Source: Siphonodentalium dalli
Lineage: Eukaryota; Mollusca; Scaphopoda; Gadilida; Siphonodentaliidae
Reading direction: 5' to 3'
DNA length: 64,000 nucleotides
Assembly (NCBI GenBank): GCA_032622095.1
Contig: CP136069.1
Location: 120,642,126-120,706,125 of the forward strand
Shown here: in pieces, positions 47,695 to 57,859 of the stretch
Position numbering within the stretch: position 1 is the stretch's first letter
Layout of the letters: the number at the start of each line of letters is the position of its first letter
Program-made: the position numbers and the translations under genes
Notes under the pieces: generated by a model
Seen by the model: the letters and a program-made list of their open reading frames with translations, nothing else
Database searches by the model: none
Told to the model about the DNA's origin: nothing

Positions 47695-49285
47695 TTTCAT
47701 AAAGGAGACCCTTATGCCAAACCTTATCAAAAGCTTTGCTAACATCACAAAATACACATCTAATTTCTTTACCTTAATCGAGAGAATCTGCAATATGATC
47801 GTAAATATCAGTAAGTTGGAATACAGTCGAATCACCTTTAACGAAGCCGGACTGAAATCTTGATATAAGTTAATTCGTTGTTAAAAACTCCCAAACCTTT
47901 TTATAAATACACTTCTCGAACACTTTGGACAAACAACTGAGCAACGAAACTGGTCTACAACATTTGACCGCTTCCAGACTTGGGGGGAAATGTGATTGTT
48001 CTAAGATTTTATTAAAACTTTTGGCTAAGGGTTAGCAAAGAGACTCCGAACAGTATTTCAGTGTTTTTGGACTAAAAAGATCTGGACCAGATGCCTTTGA
48101 TGGATTTACAGAATAAAGGGCCTCCTTTACATCTTCAGGGGTCAATTTGGTTGTTGATAGGTTAGGACGCCGAGCCAAGGATTAGCCGAGATGGAGGGAA
48201 CTGTTGCTGAATTTTCATTTACCGACGATATACCACAAAATTAGTTGTTAAAACATTCAGCTTTTTCTAGAGATGAAACCTGTATGTCATTACCATCCAA
48301 GATGGGGGGGGGGGGGTGTTTCACTACCACGTGAAAACATTAGTCGTTGTAGGGTATTCCACCAGGTGGACGTTTCACTGCTGTTGTTGAGAATGAGTTC
48401 TTGTTTCATGTTAAGATTTCACTTCGCTTGTCTTACTTCTGCAATTACTACATTTCTTTTGTTACGGTAATGTGACCAATCGGAATCAAGATTTGTGCGT
48501 TTAGCTTTTTTGTGAATTCTTCTCCGCTCCCTTATTAATTTATGGATGTTGCAGGTGAGCCACGGAGGATCAGTTGTGCGTATTGTTACGATCTTGTTTG
48601 GTATATATGAATGATTTCGTATGGTACAGTAGTTTTGCAGTTACGGAATTCGTCATGGAGTTAATGTTATCTCTATCAAGATCTTCTGAAGAGTTCCAGT
48701 CGTGAAAAGATTGATTCATGCTTTCACAATCAGCGAGATTATAGTTCCAAACAGTGCGTTTTAGTATACTTTTCGATCGGTTATTTCCGTATTTTAGAAT
48801 GACGTTTACTGGACAGTGATAATACTGTGATATCGTTTCATGTCAGCGTGGAAAGGATCTAGAACAGAACGGTCTGCGACTTTAGATTTTATGATCTGCT
48901 TGAAACCACATACGCTACTTAAGTTATGAATGTGACTTTCATTAAAGTCACCTGCTATTAGCATTTCAATTCCGTTATCGCGAGCACTATTGACAGATGT
49001 CTCGACATTGTGCCAAATCGACGCTGGGGAATTGGGTGCGCGATACAAACAGCCGACGAGAAGTCGTTTAGGGTGGGTTAACTCGACCCATGCGGATTCT
49101 ATGTTGGAATTATTTGAATCGTCACGATGTTTGAGGCTGATTGAGTCGCGAACAAATATAGCAACTCCCCCTCAAGTTTTGCCAACTCTATCATTTCTGA
49201 CCACTTAATTAAAGCCCTGCATGGTCAATTCTGAATTATCCACAGAAGAACTTAACCAAGTTTAAGTAAACATACACACGTCATA
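47695..49285 (-). pseudogene. LINE-B endonuclease, linker and RT N-terminal half
   Basis: On the minus strand, from 49285 leftward: VGKT-stop-GGVAIFVRDS, VGCLYRAPNSPASIW, LIAGDFNES (AP-endonuclease motifs), then VNVILKYGNNRSKS, DPPWLTCNIHKLIRERRRIH, then RT: SKASGPDLFSPKTL, RPVSLLSCLSKVFEK, FQSGFVKGDSTVFQLTDIYD and VFCDVSKAFDKVWHKGLLYE. The pattern is that of CR1/Jockey-type LINEs. The longest open piece is only 80 codons. Numerous stops and shifts are present, and part of the RT between VKCC and RPVS is deleted. The N-terminal start of the endonuclease is not recognisable. Confidence 0.9.
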
Positions 49286-49413
49286 TTCTGTAATTTCAGT
49301 ATATATTATATCTATTTTGTTACGTATACTTTGTGGGTTAAGCAAGATGGGACAAGCACTATCGTGCAGAATAGACCAGTATGTACAAAAGTTTCAATCG
49401 CCATGTCGATAGC
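49286..49413. repeat. Start of dispersed repeat family B
   Basis: From about 49330 the sequence matches the family B text (CACTATCGTGCAGAATAGAC, GTACAAAAGTTTCAATCGCC, GATAGCTTGAGCGGAAACGG) that recurs through 56.6 kb. Confidence 0.6.
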
Positions 49414-49803
49414 TTGAGCGGAAACGGCACTGTTAACACCTAACTTGCGGCCGGTTCCGTCATGTACGCAAATTCCAAAAAAAGGCACCGACCGCACCTC
49501 CCCTGGCTGACTGGCCACGGACATGGACATCATATCATGCAGCGAATACCCCTCTGCGTCCATTGGCGATCGGGCAAGTCGCTAGCTGTAGTGGAAGTGA
49601 ATAAATTGACCCATACGCTGCTGTCGAATTCACTATGTATCTACATAAAAACGCCGAATATAACACCCACCGACCGCACCGCCACCAGAGGATCGAGCGA
49701 GATTGTGCATGCATTATCGAGCAGAAAAGACCAGTATGTACCAAAGGTCCTATCCCAAAGTCGATAGCTTGATCGGAAACGGCACTATAAACCCTAACTT
49801 GCG

Positions 49804-50196
49804 CTGAAATGGTCATTTTCACCCCCTTTCATTCAGTTGGGTACCAGCTTTTTAAAACTTTCAGTTGGGTACCCAGCTTTTATAAAAATTTACATTTGGG
49901 TACCCAGCTTTATGAAACCAGTCGATCTGCAGTACCTATGTCCTATGCATACAATTCCTCTCCGCTATTATTTTCAAGCATCGTGACGAATTTACATCGT
50001 AATTCATATATAAATACGTATTCACACATTTAACAGGTTAATTTCGCAATCAAGTGACGACAATCACTAATTAAATCACGCTATGTGTGAGATTTCATAC
50101 CCAAATGTAAATTTTACAAAAGCTGGGTACCCAACTGAAAATTAATAAAAGCTGGGTACCCAACTGAAGGAAGGGGGTGACAGTGACAATTTCAGG
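49804..50196. mobile_element. Mutator-type MITE, 393 bp, copy 1
   Basis: Long inverted ends (about 100 bp): CTGAAAT, then GTCA, then CACCCCCTT, and subterminal CAGTTGGGTACC(C)AGCTTTT repeated two to three times per arm. It is inserted in a family B unit and bordered by CTAACTTGCG at 49794-49803 and at 50197-50206, a 9-10-bp duplication. The uninterrupted family B text (CTAACTTGCGGCCGGTTCC) at 49441 shows the empty site. Long TIRs and a 9-10-bp duplication point to the Mutator/MULE superfamily. Non-coding; short frames here are chance. Confidence 0.82.
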
Positions 50197-50602
50197 CTAA
50201 CTTGCGGCCGGTTCCGTCAGGTACGCAAAATCCAAAATGGCACCGACCGCACCTACCCTGGCTGCCTGACCACGGAAATGGATCATATCATGAAGCGAAT
50301 ACCCCAGCGTATCCATGGCCGATCAGGCAAGCCGATAGCTTAGCGGAAGTGAATAAATTGTATCATACGCTGCTGTCGAATTCGCAATGAATGTATGCAC
50401 AACGGGGACCGAACGTAATGGTGCATGCTTATCGTGCAGAGTACACCTGTATGTACCAAAGTTACAAACACCAAGTCGATAGCTTGAGCGGCCGTCAGGT
50501 ACGCAAAGTACATATCATGCAGCGAATACCCCTCTACATCCATATCCGATAAGGCAAGCCGATGGCTTAGCGGAAATTAATAAATAAACCCACACACGGC
50601 TC

Positions 50603-50997
50603 AGGGACGTGGCTAGAGGGTGTCCGTTGGGGTGTCCGCCTTGGGAAATTACAACTGCAGCCCCCTTGAATCGGAATCAGACCAAACACAAGTTTTGCAT
50701 AATTCCATTTGTACCCCCCATTGCACCTCAGCGCTCAGGCCTAATATCAAATATCTTCATAAACCTTGGTTCTATATTCCCGGCATGAGAACATTCAGAT
50801 ATTTTAACCTGAAATTTGCATAAATCCTAACATCTAGTGGTCTAACTCCAGACAAGTGCACACGGCTACGGACAAGAGACCAGGGCACACTGGGCCGACC
50901 AGTGTTGTTCGGCCTGGTGTGAGAACATTTTGAAAACGATACAAGAAAATCGCAAATCCTAGCATCTAGACTGGCCTCAACTGAAGCTTTCCTAGTG
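50603..50997 (+). repeat. Family A repeat, truncated copy
   Basis: Begins GGACGTGGCTAGAGGGTGTC and follows the order of the 5.6-kb copy (TTGCATAATTCCATTT, TTCTATATTCCCGGCATGAG, GACAAGAGACCAGG). It is cut at the duplication junction. Confidence 0.85.
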
Positions 50998-52581
50998 TTG
51001 AGCGGAAACGGCACTGTTAACACCTAACTTGCGGCCGGTTCCGTCATGTACGCAAATTCCAAAAAAAGGCACCGACCGCACCTCCCCTGGCTGACTGGCC
51101 ACGGACATGGACATCATATCATGCAGCGAATACCCCTCTGCGTCCATTGGCGATCGGGCAAGTCGCTAGCTGTAGCGGAAGTGAATAAATTGACCCATAC
51201 GCTGCTGTCGAATTCACTATGTATCTACATAAAAACGCCGAATATAACACCCACCGACCGCACCGCCACCAGAGGATCGAGCGAGATTGTGCATGCATTA
51301 TCGAGCAGAAAAGACCAGTATGTACCAAAGGTCCTATCCCAAAGTCGATAGCTTGATCGGAAACGGCACTATTAACCCTAACTTGCGCTGAAATGGTCAT
51401 TGTCACCCCCTTTCATTCAGTTGGGTACCAGCTTTTTAAAACTTTCAGTTGGGTACCCAGCTTTTATAAAAATTTACATTTGGGTACCCAGCTTGATGAA
51501 ACCAGTCGATCTGCAGTACCTATGTCCTATGCATACAATTCCTCTCCGCTATTATTTTCAAGCATCGTGACGAATTTACATCGTAATTCATATATAAATA
51601 CGTATTCACACATTTAACAGGTTAATTTCGCAATCAAGTGACGACAATCACTAATTAAATCACGCTATGTGTGAGATTTCATACCCAAATGTAAATTTTA
51701 CAAAAGCTGGGTACCCAACTGAAAATTAATAAAAGCTGGGTACCCAACTGAAGGAAGGGGGTGACAGTGACAATTTCAGGCTAACTTGCGGCCGGTTCCG
51801 TCAGGTACGCAAAATCCAAAATGGCACCGACCGCACCTACCCTGGCTGTCTGACCACGGAAATGGATCATATCATGAAGCGAATACCCCAGCGTATCCAT
51901 GGCCGATCAGGCAAGCCGATAGCTTAGCGGAAGTGAATAAATTGTATCATACGCTGCTGTCGAATTCGCAATGAATGTATGCACAACGGGGACCGAACGT
52001 AATGGGGCATGCTTATCGTGCAGAGTACACCTGTATGTACCAAAGTTACAAACACCAAGTCGATAGCTTGAGCGGCCGTCAGGTACGCAAAGTACATATC
52101 ATGCAGCGAATACCCCTCTGCATCCATATCCGATAAGGCAAGCCGATGGCTTAGCGGAAATGAATAAATGAACCCACACACGGCTCAGGGACGTGGCTAG
52201 AGGGTGTCCGTTGGGGTGTCCGCCTTGGGAAATTACAACTGCAGCCCCCTTGAATCGGAATCAGACCAAACACAAGTTTTGCATAATTCCATTTGTACCC
52301 CCCCATTGCACCTCAGCGCTCAGGCCTAATATCAATTATCTTCATAAACCTTGGTTCTATATTCCCGGCATGAGAACATTCAGATATTTTAACCTGAAAA
52401 TTGCATAAATCCTAACATCTAGTGGTCTAACTCCAGACAAGTGCACACGGCTACGGACAAGAGACCAGGGCACACTGGGCCGACCAGTGTTGTTCGGCCT
52501 GGTGTGAGAACATTTTGAAAACGATACAAGAAAATCGCAAATCCTAGCATCTAGACTGGCCGCAACTGAAGCTTTCCTAGT
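50998..52581. repeat. Tandem duplication, copy 2 (1584 bp)
   Basis: Begins at TTGAGCGG right after CTAGTG, i.e. a family A body joined abruptly to family B. At the other end (52580) the sequence after CTAGTGTTG continues into the rest of family A, so copy 2 retains the original right neighbour. The shared bases at the join (TTG) suggest unequal exchange or replication slippage at microhomology. Confidence 0.95.
51388..51780. mobile_element. Mutator-type MITE, 393 bp, copy 2
   Basis: Same element carried along by the 1584-bp tandem duplication, not an independent insertion: flanks and duplications are the same as in copy 1. It differs at a few bases (GGTCATTGTCACC here against GGTCATTTTCACC). 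Confidence 0.85.
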
Positions 52582-53262
52582 GTTGAAATTTCAAATCTCA
52601 TACTCCCCATCAGGTTGGAAAATTATACGATGACCATTTCAGTCCACAAGTTTGACCAGATGTAGTAAAATAATGTTTTGTTAAACTAATAACAGTTTTA
52701 TATTGGCCACGGGGGAGGGATAATGACACACCAGGCCGACTATGGTTCGACCTGGTGTGCGAAAATCGCAAAATTCTAGCATCTAGACTAGCATCAAGCC
52801 TTCCTAGAGTTGGAAATTTCAAACACTTAGGTTGAAAAATTTCCAACTGATGACAATTCCAATGACAATGTTGACCATATGTATGACAATATTGTTTTCT
52901 TAGATTAACTAGCAGTATTCGACTGGCCACGGAGGAGGGACCAGGACACAAGCTTTTCAAGTGTTGGACATTTCCAACCTTTCACCCCCCTAAGGTTGGA
53001 AAATTTCCAACTGATGACCATTTCAGTCCAAAAGTTTGACAAAAAAATAGGAAAATATGAAAATATTGGTCCAAAAACAATTACCCCCCCCCCCACCCCC
53101 CCCCCAATATATTGTTTGAAAATAAACTACAAGAACATTTTCAACCTATTGATGGTGTGAATTTTCCAACTAATGTTTTGGCAGGTATGAAATTTCCAAC
53201 TGTTGAAAATTTTGAACAAAGTTGGGCGGGGGGGGGTGAGACACCATCCAAACCCCCTGTCG
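52187..53262 (+). repeat. Family A repeat, full-length-like copy
   Basis: Same start as above and continues to a G tract and GTGAGACACC at 53262, giving a unit length of about 1.07 kb. TTGGAAAATTTCCAAC words recur every ~150-180 bp, so the family itself looks like a diverged internal tandem. Poly-C tracts lie at about 53084-53105. Confidence 0.8.
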
Positions 53263-53269
53263 CCATGTC

Positions 53270-53730
53270 TCTCACACTGCTGCTGAATTCGCTATGAATG
53301 TACGCAAAAACGCCGAAAATAACACCTGCCGACCGCACCGCCACCGGTGAACCGAGCGAGATGGCGCATACATTATCGTACACAATACACCTGCGTGTAC
53401 CAAAGTTCCATCCCCAAGTCGATAGCTTGAGTGAAAACGGCACTGTAAACCCCTAACTTGCGGACGGTTCCGTCAGGTACACAACATCCAAAACGGCACC
53501 GTGGGCGTTCAGACAAGTAGACACAACTGTCGAATTCGTGATGGATGTACGCAAAACCACAGAGAAAACACCCAACGATTGCACCGCTACCAGGGGACCG
53601 AACGAGATGTGGCATTCATTTTCTTGCAGAATATACATTTATGTACCAAAGTTCCAATCCTCAAGTCGATAGCTTCAGTGAAAACGGCACTATTAACCCC
53701 TAACATGCGGACGGTTTCGTTTGGTACAAA
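53270..53730 (+). repeat. Family B repeat units left of FB2
   Basis: Two partial units: CTGCTGAATTCGCTATGAATGTACGCAAAAACGCC-type text appears at 53280 and 53535 (shown here only in outline), each followed by CCGACCGCACCGCCACC or its variant, GTACCAAAGTTCCA, and GAAAACGGCACTNTNAACCCCTAAC. No coding potential is convincing. Confidence 0.75.
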
Positions 53731-55542
53731 GGGCGCAGGGCGTTTCGGCACGTGGACGTTTCGGCACCTGGTTTTCTGGACGTTTCGGCATCTGGATTTT
53801 CGGCACTTATTTCATTTTCTTTTCTTTTCATATATAATATTGTCTTTGATGTTGCATTTATATTTCGCCGTTTGTTGTGATTCGGTAGTACATACTGAAG
53901 CTTGTTTACACAGTCCAGTGGATGCGACATTGAAAGCAAATGTTCGCCGTGTGTTGTACGTCCTTTGGACCTTTGGTGGTTATCACTTTCCATAATAACT
54001 GAAGTATGTCAACCGATTGGGAGATAATGTCAGAGAGTTCTTTATCTTGGTGGCCTTTTATATGCACAATGGAGGAAACGGGTTTCCTCATATTAGTCAA
54101 TCAATCTCGATGCCAATGGCCCAGAATTTGATGTTATTAAGCAGTTTTTTACTCAACTCCTTGTTTGACTTTCTAAAAGGCTTTCTGGTTCACCTGCCAG
54201 TGCTTTACGCTGGCTATTTCTCAGTCATTCTAGGTGAGGGGACGCCTATCCCAACAGACATGTTACCTGGTCTGACAGCCACTTACCTATAATGGTTGCA
54301 CATATTATTGGGCCAGAGTAGGCACATAATTATACCCCACAACATCATGGCTTTTTTCTGTTCGGCAAAATTACATCCATACTGCATGGTTTAAAATGAA
54401 ATTGTCGTGCCGCATGATTAAGTAACATGTTTATTAACCAAGTTTATCACAATGTGATACCTTTACAGAAGAGCAGAGAATAATGTCCGAGATATATTTG
54501 AAAAATCAACTTTTGTACCACATATTGTGGACATTTTGCAAGTCAGCTTGAGTATATTTTTCTAAAATCAGTGTGACGCATCTAAGACGGATCAAAACAA
54601 TAAACACAAAAGATAGTTCAATTTTACTTTACTGTTTTCAAATAAACGCTCTTTATTGCTACCATATCAGGAATAGACATGGAACGCTCTTTTCTGGTCC
54701 TTGCCGTGCACATAGCTATTTGTTTGGGACCAAACACTAATGTTGTTTCAGTCAGCATATAACCAGAAGGGATACATTCATCACTTTCTGCGGAAGGTGC
54801 TTTCCTTGCCGTTTCTGCCAGCCGAGCAAATAACTCCGACTTTCGACTACCTCAGTGGCCTCGTCGATGCCAATTCAACTAAGCTCAAACAAGTCATGCG
54901 CTACGTCAGCGACCTTGGATAGACGGCCCAGTGTTCGACGTCAACTGCTGGAGTGTGTATATGTGTAGCGTCCGTATCAACAACGACGTTGAAGGATTGT
55001 ACAACGCACTGAACTCCAGAGTCTCCATCAGAGGTCAGGTGCCCTTTTATTTGCTGATTGAAGAGCTGTACCTTGATTGGAACTGTTATCCGAAGCGAAG
55101 ATTTTCCGAAACCAGCGAAGGACATCCAGCGAGACACAGGCGAAGTTGTTTGACTTATGGTTCCGTAACGCAGAGAGGCGCATCTATGCAACTTCACTCC
55201 TAGAAGCTAATGTCGGCTTGTATGTCCTCACCTAGAGACATTGTTCATAACATGTTGTGTTAATCCGATCAGCATTCTTTCTTTAGCATTGGATGACTTG
55301 TGCTCTTGATATGTTCACCATCGTTACCATTCGTTCCACCAAGTGTTCATTTTTGTTTTATCACATTTTATTGAAATAAAGAATAAAACAAAAAATGTAG
55401 TCTTCACTCATAATTTCGTTGGTCTGAAAATTAGCAGGCGCCGAAAAATCCAAAGTGCCGATAATTCAGGTGCCGAAACGTCCAGGTGCCGAACGGCAAC
55501 CACAGGGGCCGAAATGTCCACGTGTCGAAACGTCTAGCATTC
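53731..55542. mobile_element. Foldback-like element FB2 with MULE transposase remnant
   Basis: The left arm (53731-53812) contains four GACGTTTCGGCACCTGG-type units. The right arm (about 55432-55542) has the reverse complement, CCAGGTGCCGAAACGTCC. GGTACAAA flanks both sides (53723-53730 and 55543-55550), an 8-bp duplication in a family B target whose uninterrupted form reads TCAGGTACGCAAAATCC elsewhere. The ~1.6-kb core carries a MULE-type transposase fragment (54749-55200). In Drosophila the foldback FB-NOF elements are also Mutator-superfamily, so arm structure, duplication size and transposase type agree. The core left of 54740 has no recognised coding sequence. Confidence 0.8.
54749..55203 (+). 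pseudogene. MULE-type transposase, C-terminal fragment
   Basis: Plus strand: QSAYNQKGYIHHFLRKVLSL, PFLPAEQITPTFDYLSGLV, then after a one-base frameshift near 54915 WIDGPVFDVNCWSVY, SVRINNDVEGLYNALNSRV and GQVPFYLLIEELY. I recognise the phrases LPFLPAEHI...F and RTNNDVEGWHxxLN...PFYLLI as those of the C-terminal part of MULE-domain transposase-related proteins in invertebrates; a Glu follows NNDV as expected. The N-terminal catalytic part is not seen. It ends in a different, Arg/His-rich context at about 55203. A TTTCAG just before QSAYNQ may be an old splice acceptor. The fragment is inactive. Confidence 0.75.
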
Positions 55543-55550
55543 GGTACAAA

Positions 55551-55720
55551 ACATCCAAAACGGAACCGACCGCACTTCCCCGTGCTGCCTCACCACGTAA
55601 ATGGACATATCATGCAGCGAATACCCCTCTGCGTCCGTGGGCAATCGGACAAGTCGCTAGCTGGAGCGAAAGTGTGAATCAAATAGAAAAAAACTACAAA
55701 AGGCACCGACCCTTGCTGTC
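55551..55720 (+). repeat. Family B repeat unit, plus orientation
   Basis: Continues the family B target of FB2: ACCGACCGCACTTCCCCG, then ATATCATGCAGCGAATACCC, then CAAGTCGCTAGCTGGAGCG. Confidence 0.8.
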
Positions 55721-55909
55721 TGACAACGTAAATTGACCGATGAAAACATAAAATGATGAAGCACCAGTTTCAAGGACAATAATTCAAAAGCACATAACTG
55801 TTTATTGTGTCGAAGATGTTCCACGGAGACATTTCCTTATCAAGCATGCACAAATATGTTATAAAGCAACATGCTTCAAGTCACTATTTTTGTCCCGTGG
55901 GTAGTGACA

Positions 55910-56605
55910 TCAGCAGCACCAAATGGGTTAATGTATTCACTTTCGCTACAGCTAGCGACTTGCCCGATCGCAAATGGACGCAGAGTGTATTGGCTGCATC
56001 ATATGATGTCCATTGCCGTAGTCAGTCAGCCGGGGTGGTGCCTTTTTATTTTATTTTGCCCACCTGACGGAACCGTCGCAAGTTATGGGTTAACAGTGAC
56101 GTTTCCGCTTGAGCTGTCGACTTGGAGATTGGGACTTTGGTACATAAGGGTCTATTCTGCACAATAATGCATGCCCATCTCGCTTGGCCCCTGGTGCATG
56201 GTGGTGCGGTCGGCGGGTGTTATTTTCGAAATTTTTGCGTACATTCATAACGAATTCGACAGCAGCGAATATGTTAATTTATTCACTAACCGTTACAGCT
56301 AGCGACTTGCCCGATCGCCCATGGACGGACGCAGAGGGGTATTCTCCGCATAATATTTTATCCATTTCCGTGGTCAAGCAGCCAGGGGAGGTGCGGTCGG
56401 TGCCTTTTTGGATTTTGCATATCTGACGGAACCTGCCGCAAGTTAGTGGTTAACAGAACCGTTTCCACTCAAGCTATCTACTTGTGGATTGGAACTTTGG
56501 TACATACAGGTGTATTCTGCCTGATATTTCCTGCCCCATCTCGCTCGGGTCTCTGGAGAGGTGCGGTCTGGTGCGGTCGGTGCGGTCGGCCTTTAGTAGG
56601 GCCCA
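55910..56605 (-). repeat. Family B repeat units, minus orientation
   Basis: The reverse complement of family B appears twice: CGCTACAGCTAGCGACTTGC at 55945 and a related CGTTACAGCTAGCGACTTGC at 56290, each followed by a CGATCGC word, GGTGCCTTTTT, CTGACGGAACC and TTGGTACATA. Together with the plus-orientation copies to the left this forms a large inverted arrangement. Frames crossing it are chance. Confidence 0.85.
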
Positions 56606-57859
56606 TGTATACATATAACCAGATTTGCATTTATCATGCAGATTTGCATTTATCTGGCGAGGTCCAATTCGACTTGGAGCCAATCTGGCTTTTATTCAAA
56701 GCAGAAAAATAGGATGTACAAGCTCGTAGGGAGTAGGTCAAATTGTGTCCATATCACAATTCTAGTGCGTTTTATGCAATTCCTTAGCATAACTTAGAAT
56801 TTTTTTTTAAATCCCGACAGCGGAATCTATCAGAAACACATTTGTATTGAAATCACTGGCGTATATCCGTTGAAAATACGTGAAAATCAAACGAAACGAG
56901 GGGCGGTGATCACAAACAATGGCACATCGAGCTAGCAGTGCATGTCAACGAGGGCTATCAGTGTCGCATTCTTTTTACATGGTAAGTTATATGTGGGTAT
57001 ATATTGGTGGAGGTTTTATAAAGGGGTTAAACTACAAGGAATGACTCACCCCTCATCAAATAGCTAAACAATTGATCCAGAATGGTAAATATGTGGGTTT
57101 AAAATACGAAAGTTCGAAGGTTCAAATACGTCGATACTCAATGCTGGTGAAACATAAAAGTACCAATTTAGTCGAAATTATTGCAATATTTCCTTTGAAA
57201 CTCGTGATATATGAGAGTCAGTTCCATGTAAATTGGATGCAAATTAATTTTCTACATTTGAAAATTCGTCTGACATTGAACAAGTGTGTGGACATCCGTC
57301 CATGTATAACCCGAAATCCACGCAAACTATATATAACTCATTGATCTTTCGACACACAAACCCACCCAGTGATGACATACATACATCATTCCAACCATCC
57401 ATGCTTACATGCAATACTACATATACATACTGTAACGTATGATAGTAAACAAATATAAAACAAACTGTAGGGCCAACTCATATGAATGCTCATATATTGT
57501 TTGAATTCCATAATTTTGGGAAAAACAGAATGCACAGCACCCACATGCAACATTTGATGGAATAACTAGAGACATCATACCATTAATTAGAATGAGAACA
57601 TCTTGATAAAGTATGTACAATACCATGAAGTTATTCTAAGGGGCCAAGAGAAATGTCGCCAAGGTGCTACAATGTTCTATATTAGTCTAGATGGTGCTGA
57701 GGGGTAGGTGTCGCACATCGGGGAATTTGTGAGACCATCATTTTCTTATGGGAAAATTACTCTAGCTTTAGAATTCAGAGGGCGCCGAGCCGAAACAGGT
57801 GACAAACTATCGATTTTTGCTATGTTTCATAGTAGGCGAGCGGAAGTTAAAAAAAATTG
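56606..57859. other. No feature seen
   Basis: A 90-codon plus frame at 57072-57344 and a 69-codon minus frame at 57417-57626 have no recognisable motif. A direct repeat CAGATTTGCATTTATC is present at 56620-56660. Confidence 0.5.

Larger units (their letters stand above)
49414..50997. repeat. Tandem duplication, copy 1 (1584 bp)
   Basis: Everything from TTGAGCGGAAACGG at 49414 to CTAGTG at 50997 is repeated 1584 bp downstream with only scattered base changes (for example ACTATAAACC against ACTATTAACC). It contains two family B units, a MITE and the start of a family A copy. Confidence 0.95.

Noticed and set aside
49462-51351. Pair of identical 101-codon frames as duplicated genes
   Set aside because: Both lie in family B repeats inside the 1584-bp tandem duplication. 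Identity reflects the recent duplication, and no domain is recognisable.
53906-54100. Minus-strand peptide with HIKGHQDKELS resembling an RNase H motif
   Set aside because: Only one short match, no further RNase H residues, and it lies in the FB2 core on the strand opposite to the MULE remnant.
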